From Gnetum montanum (taxonomy: Eukaryota; Streptophyta; Gnetopsida; Gnetales; Gnetaceae): a DNA stretch of 64,000 nt. Shown piece after piece: positions 1 through 10,990 of the stretch (its first letter is position 1; each line of letters opens with the position of its first letter). The stretch lies in contig MNCI01011971.1 in NCBI GenBank assembly GCA_015680685.1, positions 234,846 to 298,845 of the forward strand. The letters run 5' to 3'. The position numbers were made by a program, and so were the translations under genes. The notes under the pieces are model-generated. The model was not told where the DNA came from, ran no database searches, and worked only from the letters and a program-made list of their open reading frames with translations.

Positions 1-149
1 TAAAGCATAGGTGAGATAGGGGGTAAGGGTTAGAATAAACTTGATGAATATTAACTTTATTTTGCTTCAAATATAGTATTGTTAAGATATGATTAATTTA
101 TAGGATTTGGATATTAATTCTCATTTGAGTCTATGAGGCAATATGCTCT

Positions 150-905
150 ATTATTAATATGTTTATGGTGATGAAGAATCCTTACTAGTTGGGAGAGAAC
201 TTGGATGTCTTGGCATTTGAAAAATATTCTAGGACAAGATCAACTTCCTTAACCTATCTTAGTTAAACATGCTTATCATGGTGATGACATATGGCTTCTT
301 GATGATTTTAAATATCAATCTCTACTTGCTTGCAATTCTCCGTATGAGTGTCTATCTCAACACAATGCTTTTTTTTCATTCTCCTTATTTTTCATCTAAT
401 TTTTTAAGTCTACACAAAAAGATGACACATCTAGTTCCATTGATAATATCACTTGAGATTCATAAGTCAACATGAATGGGACTCAACAAGTTGTATTTTG
501 ATAAATGATTTCATAGATGCAAAGGATATGAGATTACTAGAAAAGAAAAGTTTTTTGAGACTAATGAACCATGTATTTGAGAAAATGGATAAGGTATTAT
601 TGGTTGATTCATCTTGATCATTGGACTAGGAATAATAGAGAGATGATAATGATTAGATATTTTGATACAAATAATAAAATTTTGTAACATCTTTACTATT
701 GAATATAAATTCATTATAAGTTACAATGTACAAGGATATATGAAAGCCACTGATGATATGATCAAGGTTGAAACAATAGATGTACTTGAATGTGTTACAT
801 TTCAAAGAGATAATTTTAATCCACTTAGTGAAATACTCCATAGTTGTCAACATAAATTGATGACCATAAGAAGAAGGAGAACTAATTGATCCTATAAGAT
901 CCAAC
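150..905 (-). pseudogene. Ty3/gypsy integrase remnant (R1)
   Basis: The minus strand opens with MDLIGSISSPSSYGHQF and then EYFTKWI at about 800-904, the start of the DDE catalytic core (first Asp in DLIG). The middle of the core is frameshifted. Near 180-260 the C-terminal part reappears: a stretch equivalent to the usual FDKKVRPREF, then DLVLEYFSNAKTSKFSPN, matching the family GDLVLKK..KFSPNWEGPY motif. The enzyme would insert the cDNA into the host chromosome. It follows the RT remnant directly because the intervening RNase H and zinc-finger region is deleted. The same arrangement is seen at 58925-59680. Confidence 0.8.
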
Positions 906-1009
906 CTCTATTTTTGGAAGGACCCTATGATTTCTAATATCTTAAGCTTCTAAGATAAGATATGCATTCTAAGATTATGTTACGATAAGTGTGATGATTA
1001 GATGATATG

Positions 1010-1650
1010 ATAGATTTAATAGTTAAATCATCCACATAAGAGTTGAAAATTTTGAACATCATATCACTAAAGATGAATGTCATAACTTGCTAGTATGTTG
1101 CTTTAGTGTTCTTAAGCATGAAAGACATATTAGTGCAACAAAAGATTCCCCATGTGATCATCAAAGTTATAAAACATTGATGCTAATGATTAATTTGTAT
1201 ATGGTAACCTAAAAAGGCATCCATGAAGGAAACTAAGATGTGACCTATTGTTGTCTCTATGAATTGATTGATCTTTGGTAATAGAAATTCATCTTTTAAA
1301 TTTTATCTTATGAATATAATAAAAATTGATGCATATCTTAATTGCTCTCTTTTTCTTAAGAAAAACTACCATATTAGACATCTAATTTGAGGAATATATG
1401 GGGTGTATGAATCTTGCATTATAAAGCTTAATGATATTTTCCTTAATGACTATGACTAAATCAGGTTTGTTATTTCTACTTTTTTTCTTAATTGGCTTGG
1501 AACCTTTCTCTAGAATGATGTTGTGTTGGATCAAAGATCAATCTAGGCTTGACATATTGTTGTATCCCTAAGCGAAGACACTACAGTTCTTTTGTAGTAT
1601 TCATACTCTCTAGTAGGTTTGTTCCTAGTTGTAGGATCTTGTTCTCATTC
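1010..1650 (-). pseudogene. Ty3/gypsy reverse transcriptase remnant (R1)
   Basis: Translating the minus strand gives RT landmarks in the right order. There is a conserved stretch equivalent to the KKEGKIRVCVDYR region near 1330-1390, then DEFLLPKI near 1270-1290. FMDAFLGYH (motif A, usual form FMDGFSGYNQ) lies at about 1203-1235, and the catalytic YVDDLTIKS (motif C) at about 1022-1045. The spacing from motif A to motif C is shorter than in an intact enzyme, so the palm has lost sequence. The protein would copy element RNA into cDNA. The reading frame changes several times and stops interrupt it, so it is dead. The YVDD form and surrounding residues fit Tat-like Ty3/gypsy better than Athila. 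Confidence 0.85.
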
Positions 1651-2219
1651 TTGTGATTAGATATGGCTAGTTTAGTGAGGGGATTCTTTCTTAAAACTAG
1701 TTATTAATTTGAAGAGGCTCGGATATATTTTGTGAATCATTTACCATGGATGGATCCCATGGTTACATTGCTAGATCACCTAATAAATACTTAAGGTAGG
1801 ATTCATGCCTTGTAATAGATCAGGCTTAGGTTAAGATTATATGAGAACAAGATAAATATTTGAATTTTTATAAAGTAAAAAGTGATAAGTTTAATTAAAT
1901 TTAATGATTTTAATCATAATTAAAATTATTATCTTTACAATTATGTAAGGTTACTTTGAAGGCTAAATTTGAGCATTTTCACATTAATAGAATCTTGATT
2001 TAGTTTACGATTGAAAATATTTGAGTCTAAAACTTTGTTTTAGTGACATTATTAGCCAATGCAAATAGATGATATGGTAACATAGGATAGTGACATGACA
2101 CTAGCATAAAAGGGAAAGTGATACTAAACCAAAAAAATTTGCTCATATAATCATTTTTGCTTAGAATTCTTTAACATTAGACACATTGACATGATGATAT
2201 GTGAAAGAAGTACTTGGAG

Positions 2220-2224
2220 AGTAG
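2220..2224. repeat. 5-bp target site duplication of element A, left copy
   Basis: AGTAG immediately precedes the LTR start and recurs at 12027-12031 right after the 3' LTR. The unoccupied relative at about 60948-60954 reads through as GAGAGTAGGATG, with a single AGTAG. Five bases is the usual Ty3/gypsy duplication length. Confidence 0.9.
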
Positions 2225-2235
2225 TGATGAGACAC

Positions 2236-2330
2236 AATATCATACGCGATATCACGACCGCTGTGATATCGCATCCCATGGGGTATCGCGTACGCGATAT
2301 TGCGTCGTCCCCTGCAATATCGTGGTGCGC
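2236..2330. promoter_or_regulatory. Palindrome-rich CpG cluster in the LTR U3
   Basis: Repeats of GCGATATC and its complement GATATCGC, plus ATCGCGTACGCGAT, are packed into about 95 bp just upstream of the TATA box. The cluster is far richer in CpG than the surrounding sequence. Equivalent but more decayed motifs lie at about 10905-10975 (inverted) and 41788-41878. A U3 enhancer or transcription-factor array is possible, but that role is inferred from position only. Confidence 0.5.
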
Positions 2331-2339
2331 CATCATATC

Positions 2340-2347
2340 TATAAATA
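2340..2347 (+). promoter_or_regulatory. TATA box of element A 5' LTR
   Basis: TATAAATA on the plus strand, about 115 bp into the LTR. The same context (ATCTATAAATAA) occurs in the 3' LTR near 11070, and element G has CCTATAAATA at 41890. It fits an RNA polymerase II start for the element transcript. Confidence 0.65.
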
Positions 2348-2616
2348 AGAGGCAGATCTCCCTTGTTTCCTCATCCTAGGCTAGAAGTAGGGAAACTCTG
2401 GTAGATTGATCACTCCAAAGATAGAATATTTTCCATGTGCCCGAAGTAGGAGTCCTAAAGTGAACAGATCTTTATTCAAGCAGCATTGTACTTGAACACA
2501 AGTTGTGTACGGCAATAAAGAAGAACTTCCTGGATCAACCTTGCAGTGCATGGAATAGGATTTTATTTTAATGTTATTTATTGTTTTATCTCTTACCCTT
2601 ATCTCCTAGTAATGTG

Positions 2617-2763
2617 GAATGAGTACAACTTGATTACGAGAATTTAAGGATGTGTACAGATAATCAAGGAACGGATGCTCATCGCAACACCGAATGAGTA
2701 TGACTTGATTACGAGCATTTAAGGATGCATACGGATAATCAAGAAATGGATGCTCATCGCAAT
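2617..2763. repeat. 75-bp tandem repeat in 5' LTR, two copies
   Basis: Units start at GAATGAGTAC (2617 and 2692), continue through CATTTAAGGATG and end GATGCTCATCGCAA. The second unit is slightly shortened. The 3' LTR has three such units at 11354-11573. Confidence 0.9.
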
Positions 2764-3215
2764 TAGGCTAGATTAGATTCTCTGAACCCTTTCCTCTTAG
2801 TCAAGTTCCTCAGTACAATCACTTCGAGCATGTGCATTACACATGGTGATCCCAGCAATGATTAGCGTTTGGTAGCCATAGTTGCATCGGTTCAGGGTGT
2901 GTATGGTAAGTGGGAATGGATGTTGATGCTAGGTAATTTAGACTTAGTTCATTAGTTAGAGTTAGTAATTAGTTTCTCAACCCTTCACCTCAATAGCATA
3001 GGAGATAAAACATAAAAAGCTATAAAAATCATATACCATAGACTTACTTAACCATACATCGTGACAACTACAAGTAAGTCTATGAAGATAACAAATGATT
3101 AACCCTAAGTGTTCCATGGGGTGTGTAGGGACTTAGTCTGCGGAGTTCAACTGGATCGCATGTGTTACGCTCGTATTCGTATGGTTGAGTGTAGGGGTAC
3201 CTTGCCACTCATCAT

Positions 3216-3233
3216 TGACGCTGTTTTCAAGGA
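3216..3233 (+). other. Primer binding site of element A, tRNA-Asp type
   Basis: Directly after the LTR the sequence TGACGCTGTTTTCAAGGA matches the Athila-type site TGGCGCCGTTGCCGGGGA (complement of the tRNA-Asp 3' end) at 12 of 18 positions. Five of the six differences are C-to-T or G-to-A type changes, consistent with decay of methylated cytosines. Confidence 0.75.
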
Positions 3234-3353
3234 CTAAGTGTTTGTGCACTAAATAGAACATAGGATATCACTCACATCATTGGGAGCCTAAATGAACCTT
3301 TGGGTTAATTAAAGAAAAATTTATATAATGGTAAAATTGGCATACCGATCAAA

Positions 3354-5640
3354 ATGTCTTCTTCTCACACAAGTAATTCACCACCTAGGACTAATACTAG
3401 AGACAGTTGGCAACATAAAACACATAACCAAAATCAACCATGTCCTAAATAATACAAGATAGTATATACTCATCACGATGAGTATATTCCAAACTTTATC
3501 TTTATCCTCCATCAAGACGAACAGCTGCAATGGAGAGATTTGCAAGGTAACATCGTGTTACCCCTAGATCGATCAATTCCTAACATGCTCTTCCGTGCTT
3601 TGGCACAGATTATCATGATAGAATTATTTGCTGAATACATTATAGAAGACTTTGATATGAGGATTATCATCCCATAGAAGCACATATCAAGGAATTAAGG
3701 CAAGAAAGCCAACATACACTTTTGAAGGGCAAAGGTCCGCACATACTTAGCAAAATAGGAGATGATGGACCCATTAGAATGGGTCCTCTAACAAATGATC
3801 TTTTCCCTCCTAACAATGGTGAGAAGGTTGGGTATCAGAACCTACGATCAATGATACATAACCCTAGTTCTGATGCCCATGAATACCAACTATTGATAGA
3901 AGGAACAACAACAAAAGACAAGGACGGGCACTTAGATCGTCATCATGATCAGGGCCATAGCAGCCAAAGAGAAGGTAGGAAGCATCATCATGGTGATGGT
4001 CCTTCTTCCTCTTCTCCTTCATCTCATCACTCACCCTCTCCTTCCACATATGGACATAGCCATCACGAGCACAATGGTGAGGATAGAGGTAAGAAAAATG
4101 AGAGACCTCGATGATAGAGTCGAGAGAGAGGACAAGGGCATGAACAAAGGAAAAATAGGGAACAATGCAGACATCACAGGTGTCATGAAAGATATGATCA
4201 TGATGAACCCCTACTTGTAACCCGAAGTATGCTTGACATAATGGAGGCATTAAGAATACCAACAAGGCATTTAAAAGATAGTCGGATCAAACGCTCAGAC
4301 ATGAACAACATCCCATGATTTGAAGGGGAATACAATGCTGATCCACAACATCATTTATAGGCATTCCACGATGCATGTGCCTTGTAGAACATAGAAAATG
4401 AGTGGCAAAAAATTAAGTTGTTTCCTAGGACACTAAAGAAGCAGAGAGTTGGTACCAGTCCTTAGAATTGGAAACCATCACGAGGTGAAGTATGATGTTA
4501 GAACTCTTCAACGATAAAAATCATATGTACACCAGAGTGTCCAATTTGCATAAGTAGATCCAAGGTTGGAAGCAAGGTACTCATGAACCCTTGGATGCTA
4601 CCATGGCCCACTACTACATATTGTTACATTGTTGCCCGAGCCATGGATATGCTCAACGGGATCAACTTCAACACATCGTAGATGGACTAAGACATGAGAA
4701 GAGGAGAACCATTGGGACTTATGCCCAAGGGAGACTATCACAAATTAGAACCCATGAAGTTCATTGCTTGTTGGAACAAGTAGCAAAAGAAGAAGGTGAA
4801 CTAAGAAAATGAGAGAGTGTGGAAGAATACAACCGTGATCCCTCCCTTCGGAAGAAGGGAATGAAATTTTGCGATGAAGAGGATGAGTCACCACTCGAAG
4901 AGTTGGTGAATAGAAAAACTTTGCTGATTCAAAAATTAACAATAGAAGTATCAACTAAGATAGATCAATTATGGGATTCCTTAGACTCCAGACTTAAAAT
5001 TGTCTTGAAAATTGTGGAAGAGTGTAAGGAGGAACGAAGTAGTAACAAAGATAAGCCAAAGTAGATCAATTCAGGCCCTACTCATAACAAGGGTAAGGGG
5101 AAAATTCCTATCTCCTATGAAGTTTTGGAAGCAGACATAGACGATGAAGGTGGATGTGAGATCTATTATTATGACCATCCTAAGGGATGTTGTCCAATCA
5201 TCTCACATCTACAAGAGTTTGGGGTGTATGCACTTAACCTGAGACTCAACAAATGGCAGACACCCCATAGGTTACCGTGTTCCCAAGGTAACCCAAGATA
5301 GTTCCACCAACCCTTAACGCATTATCTAAGTGGAACTCCACCACAACCCATTGGATAACATCAACAGTGGCAATACCCATAGTCATGTGGGATGCCACCA
5401 CTAAAACAATAGTACCCTTGCCAGCAGCCGATTCCTCCAAGTGATCCTATGGGTTACGCAATCCCACAACATCACTACCTAGTTCGGGAATATCACCAGA
5501 CTTCCCCTCTAGGAAGAAACATCCCACATGAATACCATCCTCCAAATGCATCCGCACCTCTCACCCTAGTAGCTCCATGACTAATCGCTCCAACAACGCC
5601 AAGGGTATTCCCCACACAACTGCAACAACCTAATGTCACG
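3354..5640 (+). pseudogene. gag pseudogene of element A
   Basis: The likely start is the ATG at 3354 (MSSSHTSNSPPR), 120 bp after the PBS; relatives begin with the same Ser/His-rich wording. Several frames together give a gag-like protein. A His/Ser-rich low-complexity stretch lies at 3900-4110. A capsid core near 4320-4480 has FEGEYNADPQHHF and NIENEWQKIKLFPRTLKK, the retrotransposon gag pattern. A charged C-terminal part spans 4591-5200, with C.IYYYDHPKGCC at about 5157-5190, and a Pro/Gln-rich tail follows to the protease. From 4591 onward one frame runs into the protease with only scattered stops, so gag and pro were probably one polyprotein. Gag would form the particle that packages element RNA. 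Elements G and I keep recognisable counterparts. Confidence 0.8.
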
Positions 5641-5802
5641 AGGGCTTTCAATCATCAATTCTTAGTTGGTCCTAATAGTTTTATGCCAAAATGACCTTTC
5701 TTTAGAGCCAACAATCCAACTAAGTCCTCACCCTCACAAGCAGTTGAACATATAAACACCGCCAGACCAAATAATATTTCGGGAACCCCTTCAAATAAAA
5801 GG

Positions 5803-6327
5803 ATGCACCCAATGCACAAAATTATGTTAACACATACCTTAACCGATTGGATTAAGGTAGGCCACCTTCCCAAGAAACTATCTGATCCTAGGAGTCCCCT
5901 AATTTACCTTCAATTTGCTGGGAATGAACCTCAAAAGGCTCTTCTTGACTCAGGTTCTGGGGTCAACTTAATCTCGCAAGAATTGTATAAAGCCTGGAAC
6001 CTGCCTCCACTCAAGAAGAGCAATATTTTCTTAGAGCTAGCCAACCAGTCCATCACTGTTCCATTGGGCCAGGTTGAGGACATTGTTACCACCATGGGTG
6101 GTCGGTCCTACCCAGCTGATTTCCTAGTGATCCAAATAAATAATGACAAGGGGGATTTTCCCATAATAATGGGAAGAGCGTGGTTGAGCACAATTGATGC
6201 ATGCCTAGGAATCTGCAATCCTTCCCTGGAAATATCCAAGAAAAATAATTTTGGAAAGATTGAGAGGAAGAGAGTTCCATGCATCGCATATGGTGACACA
6301 GGGTGCCATTGCATGCAGAAATCATAG
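5803..6327 (+). pseudogene. Retrotransposon aspartic protease of element A
   Basis: This 174-residue open segment contains KALLDSGSGVNLIS, with the D-S-G catalytic triad of retropepsins at about residues 47-49. A flap region follows, then DFPIIMGRAWLSTI, equivalent to the family ILGRPWL motif. It would cut the Gag-Pol polyprotein as a dimer. It is in the same frame as the gag tail upstream and the RT segment downstream, separated by stops. The catalytic triad is intact although the polyprotein is broken. Element G keeps the same segment at 45365-45790, but its triad has changed to D-L-G. Confidence 0.9.
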
Positions 6328-6459
6328 TTGATGTGAACTTTAACATTGCCTGCATACAATCGGTATGCACAAGATATTGACATATAACAGTGCCTATATG
6401 CACCAGCCACACAACATGAAGACACCCAGTGGCTAATAGCTGATCCAGAGAGCAACTCA

Positions 6460-7236
6460 ATGACATGCATGGAACTAACTGAGGGGATAACTAGTACTTA
6501 TGTTGAAAGCATGGATGCACTTGAGCAGGTCCATGGCCAAGTTCCAGCCCTTAACCCTGAGAAAATTAATTGGGGAAAGTTGGAGATTCTTGAGAATTTT
6601 AAACAAGAGCCCCTAGATTTAAAATCGTTGCCCACTGATTTGGAATACATGACCCTTAAAAATAGAAAACCAGTAATCATCAATCCAAAGCTTGCACCCA
6701 AGAAAAAAGAAAGTTTGCTGAAGGTAATAAATAAGTGGTCAATAGACTTTGCATGGTCATACCCTAAACTAACTGGAATAGACCCTAGGATATGCCAGCA
6801 TAGAATTTACACGAACCCCTCCATGAAGCCTCGCAAACAACCACAGAGACGATTGAACCCGAAGCTAAAACAAATAGTAAAAGAGGAGATAAAGCAACTT
6901 CTCAAGGCTAGGTTCATTTACACCATTGTTGATAGCGAATGGGTTAGCCCTCTTGTAATCGTACCAAAGAAAGGAGGTAAATGGAGGGTGTGTATAGACT
7001 TTAGGCTATTGAATATGGCAACCTTCAAAGATCACTTCCCATTTTCCATTTGTTGACCAAGTCTTAGACATAATAGCAAGGCACTGCTACTATAGTTTTC
7101 TGGATGGGTATAGTGGGTACAACCAAATACAAATCACATTATAAGACCAAGCCAAAAAAATGTTCACTAGTCCTTGGGGAACGTTTACATATAAACAAAT
7201 GCCTTTTAGTTCTAAGCCACATTCCAACAATTAGTT
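6460..7236 (+). pseudogene. Reverse transcriptase N-terminal part of element A
   Basis: The first 198 residues stay open and contain WSYPKLTGIDPRICQHRI, PQRRLNPKLKQIVKEEIK, WVSPLVIVPKKGGKWRVC and IDFRLLNMATFKDHFPF, all characteristic of Athila-like RT. A frameshift near 7050 is followed by YYSFLDGYSGYNQIQI (motif A with the first catalytic Asp) and PWGTFTYKQMPF. The sequence then jumps at about 7236 to the connection region, so the segment that should hold the FMDD catalytic pair is absent. RT could not work even if the frame were restored. Element G retains FIDDF at the equivalent place (about 46800-46820). Confidence 0.92.
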
Positions 7237-7850
7237 ATTCAAGGAATTACCCAACAACCAGAGACTTTCAAAGACATTTGGACATTCCTTGGGCACACTA
7301 GCTACTACAGGAGATTTATCAAGAACTTCTCCAAAGTTGCGAAGTCATTGGTGGAATTAACAAAAAAAGATGCACCATTTGAATGGACTAGGGAATGTGA
7401 ACGAGCATTCTAAACTCTTAAATAGAGACTTGTGGAAACTCTCATTCTGCAAGCCCCTAACTGGTCCAGGCCATTCCATATCATGACCAATGCATCTAAC
7501 TATTCCTTAGGAGCTGTACTGACACAATTAGATGAACAAAGATGACCTTATTACATCCATTGTGCTAGTAAAAGTATCATCGGTGCACAACTCAACTACA
7601 CGACTACAGAAAAGGAATTAATGGCTGTAGTGTTTGCACTGGATAAATTTAGGCACTATGTATTGGGCTACAAAGTATACATCCATATGGATCATAGTGC
7701 AATTAGGTTCCTTATGAACAAGCTAACAGTTAGCCAACATATCATACATTGGTTGGTAATTCTTCAGGAGTTTGATTTAACAATAGTAGATCGCAAAGGC
7801 ACCGAGAATGTAGTCGTAGATCACCTATCTTGGTTGCGTTGGGATAGCAA
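7237..7850 (+). pseudogene. RT thumb and RNase H of element A
   Basis: It opens with IQGITQQPETFKDI and FLGHTSYYRRFIKNFSKVAK (7245-7345), the RT connection motif. The RNase H domain follows: FHIMTNASNYSLGAVLTQ (the usual TDAS acidic residue is here TNAS), YTTTEKELMAVVFALDKFRH and VYIHMDHSAIRFLMNK. It ends with LQEFDLTIVDRKG and VVVDHLSWLRW, matching the family VADHLSRL ending. RNase H would remove the RNA strand of the hybrid. The last part (from 7621) is open for 163 residues. Loss of the first acidic residue and several stops mark it as dead. Confidence 0.9.
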
Positions 7851-7899
7851 AAAGGATGAAAATGTTGTATCTAACCATTTTCCTAATCAAACCCTCTTT

Positions 7900-9284
7900 G
7901 TCAATGAAGTAAATGATCAACCCACAGAAATAAATTGGTATAGTAGCATTCTTACTTATGTCACTTCCCAAAAAACACCACAGGGGTTGGACTTTAGGAA
8001 AAAAAATTGTTTCTTCACAAAACCAAGTACTTCATGGAAATCAAGAGACAAATCTATAACATCTGTCTTGATGGCTTGGTTTGATGGTGTGTGCCCAATC
8101 AGGATCAATTAAAAGTTCTCCAAGATGCTCATGAGGGCCCCTGCGAGGGTCACTATGCTGGGAGACGAACGACTACCAAGGTCTTGCTTGTAGGATATTA
8201 TTGGCCAACACTATTTTGCAATGCCCATCATTTTGCCCAATCCTATGAATGCTACCAACATGATGGTGGAATGACTACTAGAATGGAGGGTCCGCAACAA
8301 TGGATTCAACCTTTGGAACCCTTCGATATCCGGGGAATAGATTTTATGGGGCCTATTACACCGATGTCCAATGAAAAGGAATGTATCATCATTGCTATTG
8401 ATTACTTAACAAAATGGGCTAAAGCAGCTATAGTAACAAACTACACATCATCTATAGCTACACGATTTGTACAACAAAAAATCATAAACAGGTTTGGTAT
8501 GCTGCGTGCACTCATCTCTGATAATGGGACACATTTTATGGGTGCAACCTTTCGCAAATTGATGCAACAAATAGGGGTTGAGCATAAATTGACCAAACCT
8601 TACTACCCCCAAGATAATGGCCAAGCTGAGGTTACTAACTAGGAGATTACCAGAATATTAACGAGAATGATTAACAAATTTAGGTGAGACTGGAGCACAA
8701 AACTGAATGACACTCTCTAGGCGTACCACTCCACTTGGAAGCTCCCTATAGGCTATTCTCCCTATGAGTTAGTGTATGGGAAACTACCAAAGCTCCCCAT
8801 ATAGAATGAGCTCCATACGCTATCCATGGCTTGCGACCTCCACCTAGATCTCGACCTAGCAAAAAAATAATGATTGACAACTCTAAACATGCTAGATGAG
8901 AATAGATTGGTTGCACTATCATTAAATGAGTTGTACAAAGCACACAGTAAAGAGCTTCATGACTTAAGAATTCAAAGGTTTAGGTACCAACCAGGAGACA
9001 AAGTCCTTTACTAGAATCCCATGCACGTACCTCAGCGTAAAAAGTTTCAAACATTGTGGGAAGGACCCTATATTAGTCATACAACCTTCCCCTCTAGAGC
9101 CATGATGATATACAAGCTTAATAGCACAAATAAAAGATTATTGGTTAATGTACAACAAACAAAACCTTTCCCTGAACCCGCAACAGCCAGTACAAATTAC
9201 ACCTCCACTAGCAGGCAACCTCGCTCTCTATTCCGAATCTCTCCCTGGCAATTCAGTCATGGGGGAGATGGCCACCTATGCTAA
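7900..9284 (+). pseudogene. Integrase of element A
   Basis: An N-terminal H2C2-type zinc region (HEGPCEGHYAG, then YECYQHDG; 8120-8270) is followed by the DDE core. The first Asp is in RGIDFMGPI (about 8330), the second in LISDNGTHFMG (about 8515), and the Glu in DNGQAEVTN (about 8620), so the triad is intact. A stop at 8641 is followed by remnants of the C-terminal domain: YSPYELVYGKLPKLP, FRYQPGDKVLY and LWEGPYI (8750-9070). Integrase would join the element to target DNA. An open segment of 183 residues covers the zinc region and core. Upstream, 7900-8112 holds the linker seen between RNase H and integrase in this lineage. Length and order match Athila-like pol. Confidence 0.92.
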
Positions 9285-9731
9285 CCATATGGGGCCCTCA
9301 GTTCTTTTAAGTTTTTTTTACAACGTTTTTGTTTTACATGTTTTTTTTTTACCAATTTTTGGTTTACACATTCTTTAACTTTTCTTGTTTTTGTTTTCCA
9401 ACATCATTATACTTTTCCAATTTTTGTGTGTTATCCACCCTGTAAGTTTTTCATCAATAAGTGTTCTCCATGATGGTATGAATTGGTTTCATATTAATTG
9501 CTAATGTTTTATTTTTACCTTTAAGTCACAATGTTGATACTAAGGTATGTTTCTTTTGATATGGTAGGCAATGAGTTCACTTCATCCATCCATCCACCAG
9601 TTTCTATGGTCTCTCTTGGCTTGGAAATGTAGAGTCTCCTTCATAATAAGAACTTTAACGAATCAATGACTGGGCATTTCTCAAACTAAGGAAGGACTCA
9701 AGGATTGCAAAGGGTGTGACTTTAAGGGAAC

Positions 9732-10346
9732 TTGATGCATTTTTTTTGGCCATTCTCTTGGGTGCTTAGATGTATTCTTCTTGAGTTTTCTCGCTGTTCT
9801 GATGTTACCCAATTATCGGAAGCTGAGACAATAAAAATAACAAAGTCTTTACATGGTTTGGTTCTCATGCATAAAAACACAAAACACAAAACACAAAAAA
9901 AAAGAAAAGAAAGGAAAAGTGAGAATTCAAGCACACCCCTTAGACGAAATAAACTTAGGCTACAAGCACTGGTTATTGAACCAAAAGTATTCCTTGTAAC
10001 TAAGGCCCTTCTCGCTTCCCATTCTCTCCTTGTTTCGTCGGAATGGTGGTGGCTCTTTCGAGATGCATTCTTGTTACTTCAAGAGGATGGATTGGTCGAA
10101 TGCATTGATGCGAAGTCACTGGAAGTGGTTTGTTTGAGGCCGGAATTGGAATGCGATTTTCCAAGTCACTTTAATCATAAACTACACAAGGGGCTGTACA
10201 CCACCTTATTCTTGGGATTCCATTCTATTCTATTCTCTTCATTCTTCTCTCCATTCTTCACCACATTGCTAGCTGTATCATTAGTGTATATATTTTGGTT
10301 GATGCATTTTTTTCTTTTTGGTAAATTCTTGCGGTTAAGACTTTAA
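9732..10346 (+). CDS. Unassigned 204-codon open frame in element A 3' region
   Basis: This is the longest open frame in the window. It lies between the integrase and the 3' LTR, where Athila-type elements may carry an extra or envelope-like ORF. The predicted product has a Lys/Thr-rich basic stretch (KNTKHKTQKKRKERK) and a hydrophobic C-terminal third with LAVSLVYIFWLMHFF. I recognise no domain. A single hydrophobic segment near the C-terminus is compatible with a membrane anchor but is weak evidence. The surrounding 9285-9731 is T-rich and non-coding. The frame ends just before the N at 10365, so continuity with the element cannot be checked. It may be chance. Confidence 0.25.
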   Translation: MMHFFWPFSWVLRCILLEFSRCSDVTQLSEAETIKITKSLHGLVLMHKNTKHKTQKKRKERKSENSSTPLRRNKLRLQALVIEPKVFLVTKALLASHSLLVSSEWWWLFRDAFLLLQEDGLVECIDAKSLEVVCLRPELECDFPSHFNHKLHKGLYTTLFLGFHSILFSSFFSPFFTTLLAVSLVYIFWLMHFFLFGKFLRLRL

Positions 10347-10365
10347 CTCTTGTTCCAATTGACAN

Positions 10366-10976
10366 TAACCTAGCCTAAGTGTGATGAGCATTCGTTCCTT
10401 GATTATCCGTACACATCCTTAAATGCTCGTAATGAAGTCGTACTCATTCCACGTTGCGATGAGCATCCGTTCCATGATTATCCGTACACATCCTTAAATG
10501 CTCGTAATCAAGTCGTACTCATTCTGCGTTGCGATGAGCATCTGTTCCTTGATTATCAGTACACATCCTTAAATGCTCGTAATAAAGTCCTACTCATTCC
10601 CCATTACTAGGAGATAAGGGTGAGAGAGAAAATAATAAATAACATTAAAATAAAATCCTATTCCATGCACTACAAGGTTTATCTAGGAAGTTCATCTTTA
10701 TTGCTGTACACAACTTGTGTTTAGGTACAATGCTGCTCGAATAAAGATCTATTCACTTTAGAACTCCTACTGTGGGTACATGGAAAATATTCTATCTCTG
10801 GAGTGATCAATCTACCAGAGTTTCTCTACTTCTAGCCTAGGATGAGGAAACAAGGGAGAGCCACCTATTATTTATAGATATGACAACGCATCGCGATATG
10901 ACGTACGTGATATCGCAGGGGACGACGTGATATCACATACATGATATCGCATCCCATGCAATATCGTGTCTCATCA
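10366..10976 (-). repeat. LTR 5' portion, inverted by assembly
   Basis: On the minus strand it starts TGATGAGACACG at 10976 and carries the GATATCGC palindromes, the TATA region and the three 75-bp units before ending at the N. It supplies the first part of the 3' LTR of element A that is missing at 11049. Confidence 0.85.
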
Positions 10977-10990
10977 TACCCCCATGACTA
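10977..10990 (-). other. Polypurine tract of element A
   Basis: On the minus strand, AGTCATGGGGGTA directly precedes the LTR start. The same sequence context is found at 21824-21834 (TCATGGGAGTA) and at 55440-55451 (GTTATGGGGGTA), each next to an LTR start. This is the second-strand priming site. Confidence 0.75.

Larger units (their letters stand above)
1..2224 (-). mobile_element. Degenerate Ty3/gypsy pol fragment, copy R1
   Basis: The minus strand carries remnants of a Tat-like Ty3/gypsy pol gene in the order reverse transcriptase (higher coordinates) then integrase (lower coordinates), with many stops and frameshifts. The same sequence recurs at 58763-60955, so this is a repeat copy whose left end lies outside the window. 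The thumb, RNase H and integrase zinc-finger region between RT and integrase is missing here and in the other copy. The right edge at 2224 is created by insertion of element A; the interrupted sequence resumes at 12032-12057 and again at 21115-21455. The part between about 1650 and 2224 is AT-rich and shows no coding signal. Classification rests on motifs read by eye. Confidence 0.85.
2225..3214 (+). repeat. 5' LTR of element A
   Basis: It begins TGATGAG and ends CTCATCA, a perfect 7-bp terminal inverted repeat with the TG...CA ends of LTRs. The matching 3' LTR is at 11049-12026 (its first part missing at the N gap). The two differ mostly by transitions and by one 75-bp repeat unit. A TATA box lies at 2340-2347. 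Relatives are at 21835-22420, 41766-42614 and 54606-55439. Confidence 0.93.

Noticed and set aside
3722-4265. His/Asp-rich open frames on both strands as a metal-binding host protein
   Set aside because: They sit inside element A's gag; the plus-strand frame is its low-complexity segment and the minus-strand frame is its mirror.
6086-6470. Two overlapping minus-strand open frames of 120-126 codons
   Set aside because: They lie opposite the protease frame of element A and show no motif; they are antisense shadows.
5803-9284. Integrated plant pararetrovirus
   Set aside because: LTRs, target duplications and an integrase with the DDE motif, in gypsy order, point to an LTR retrotransposon; no movement protein or coat motif is seen.
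9732-10346. Envelope gene of an endogenous retrovirus
   Set aside because: No signal peptide, cleavage site or fusion-peptide-like pattern is visible; one hydrophobic segment is too little to claim it.
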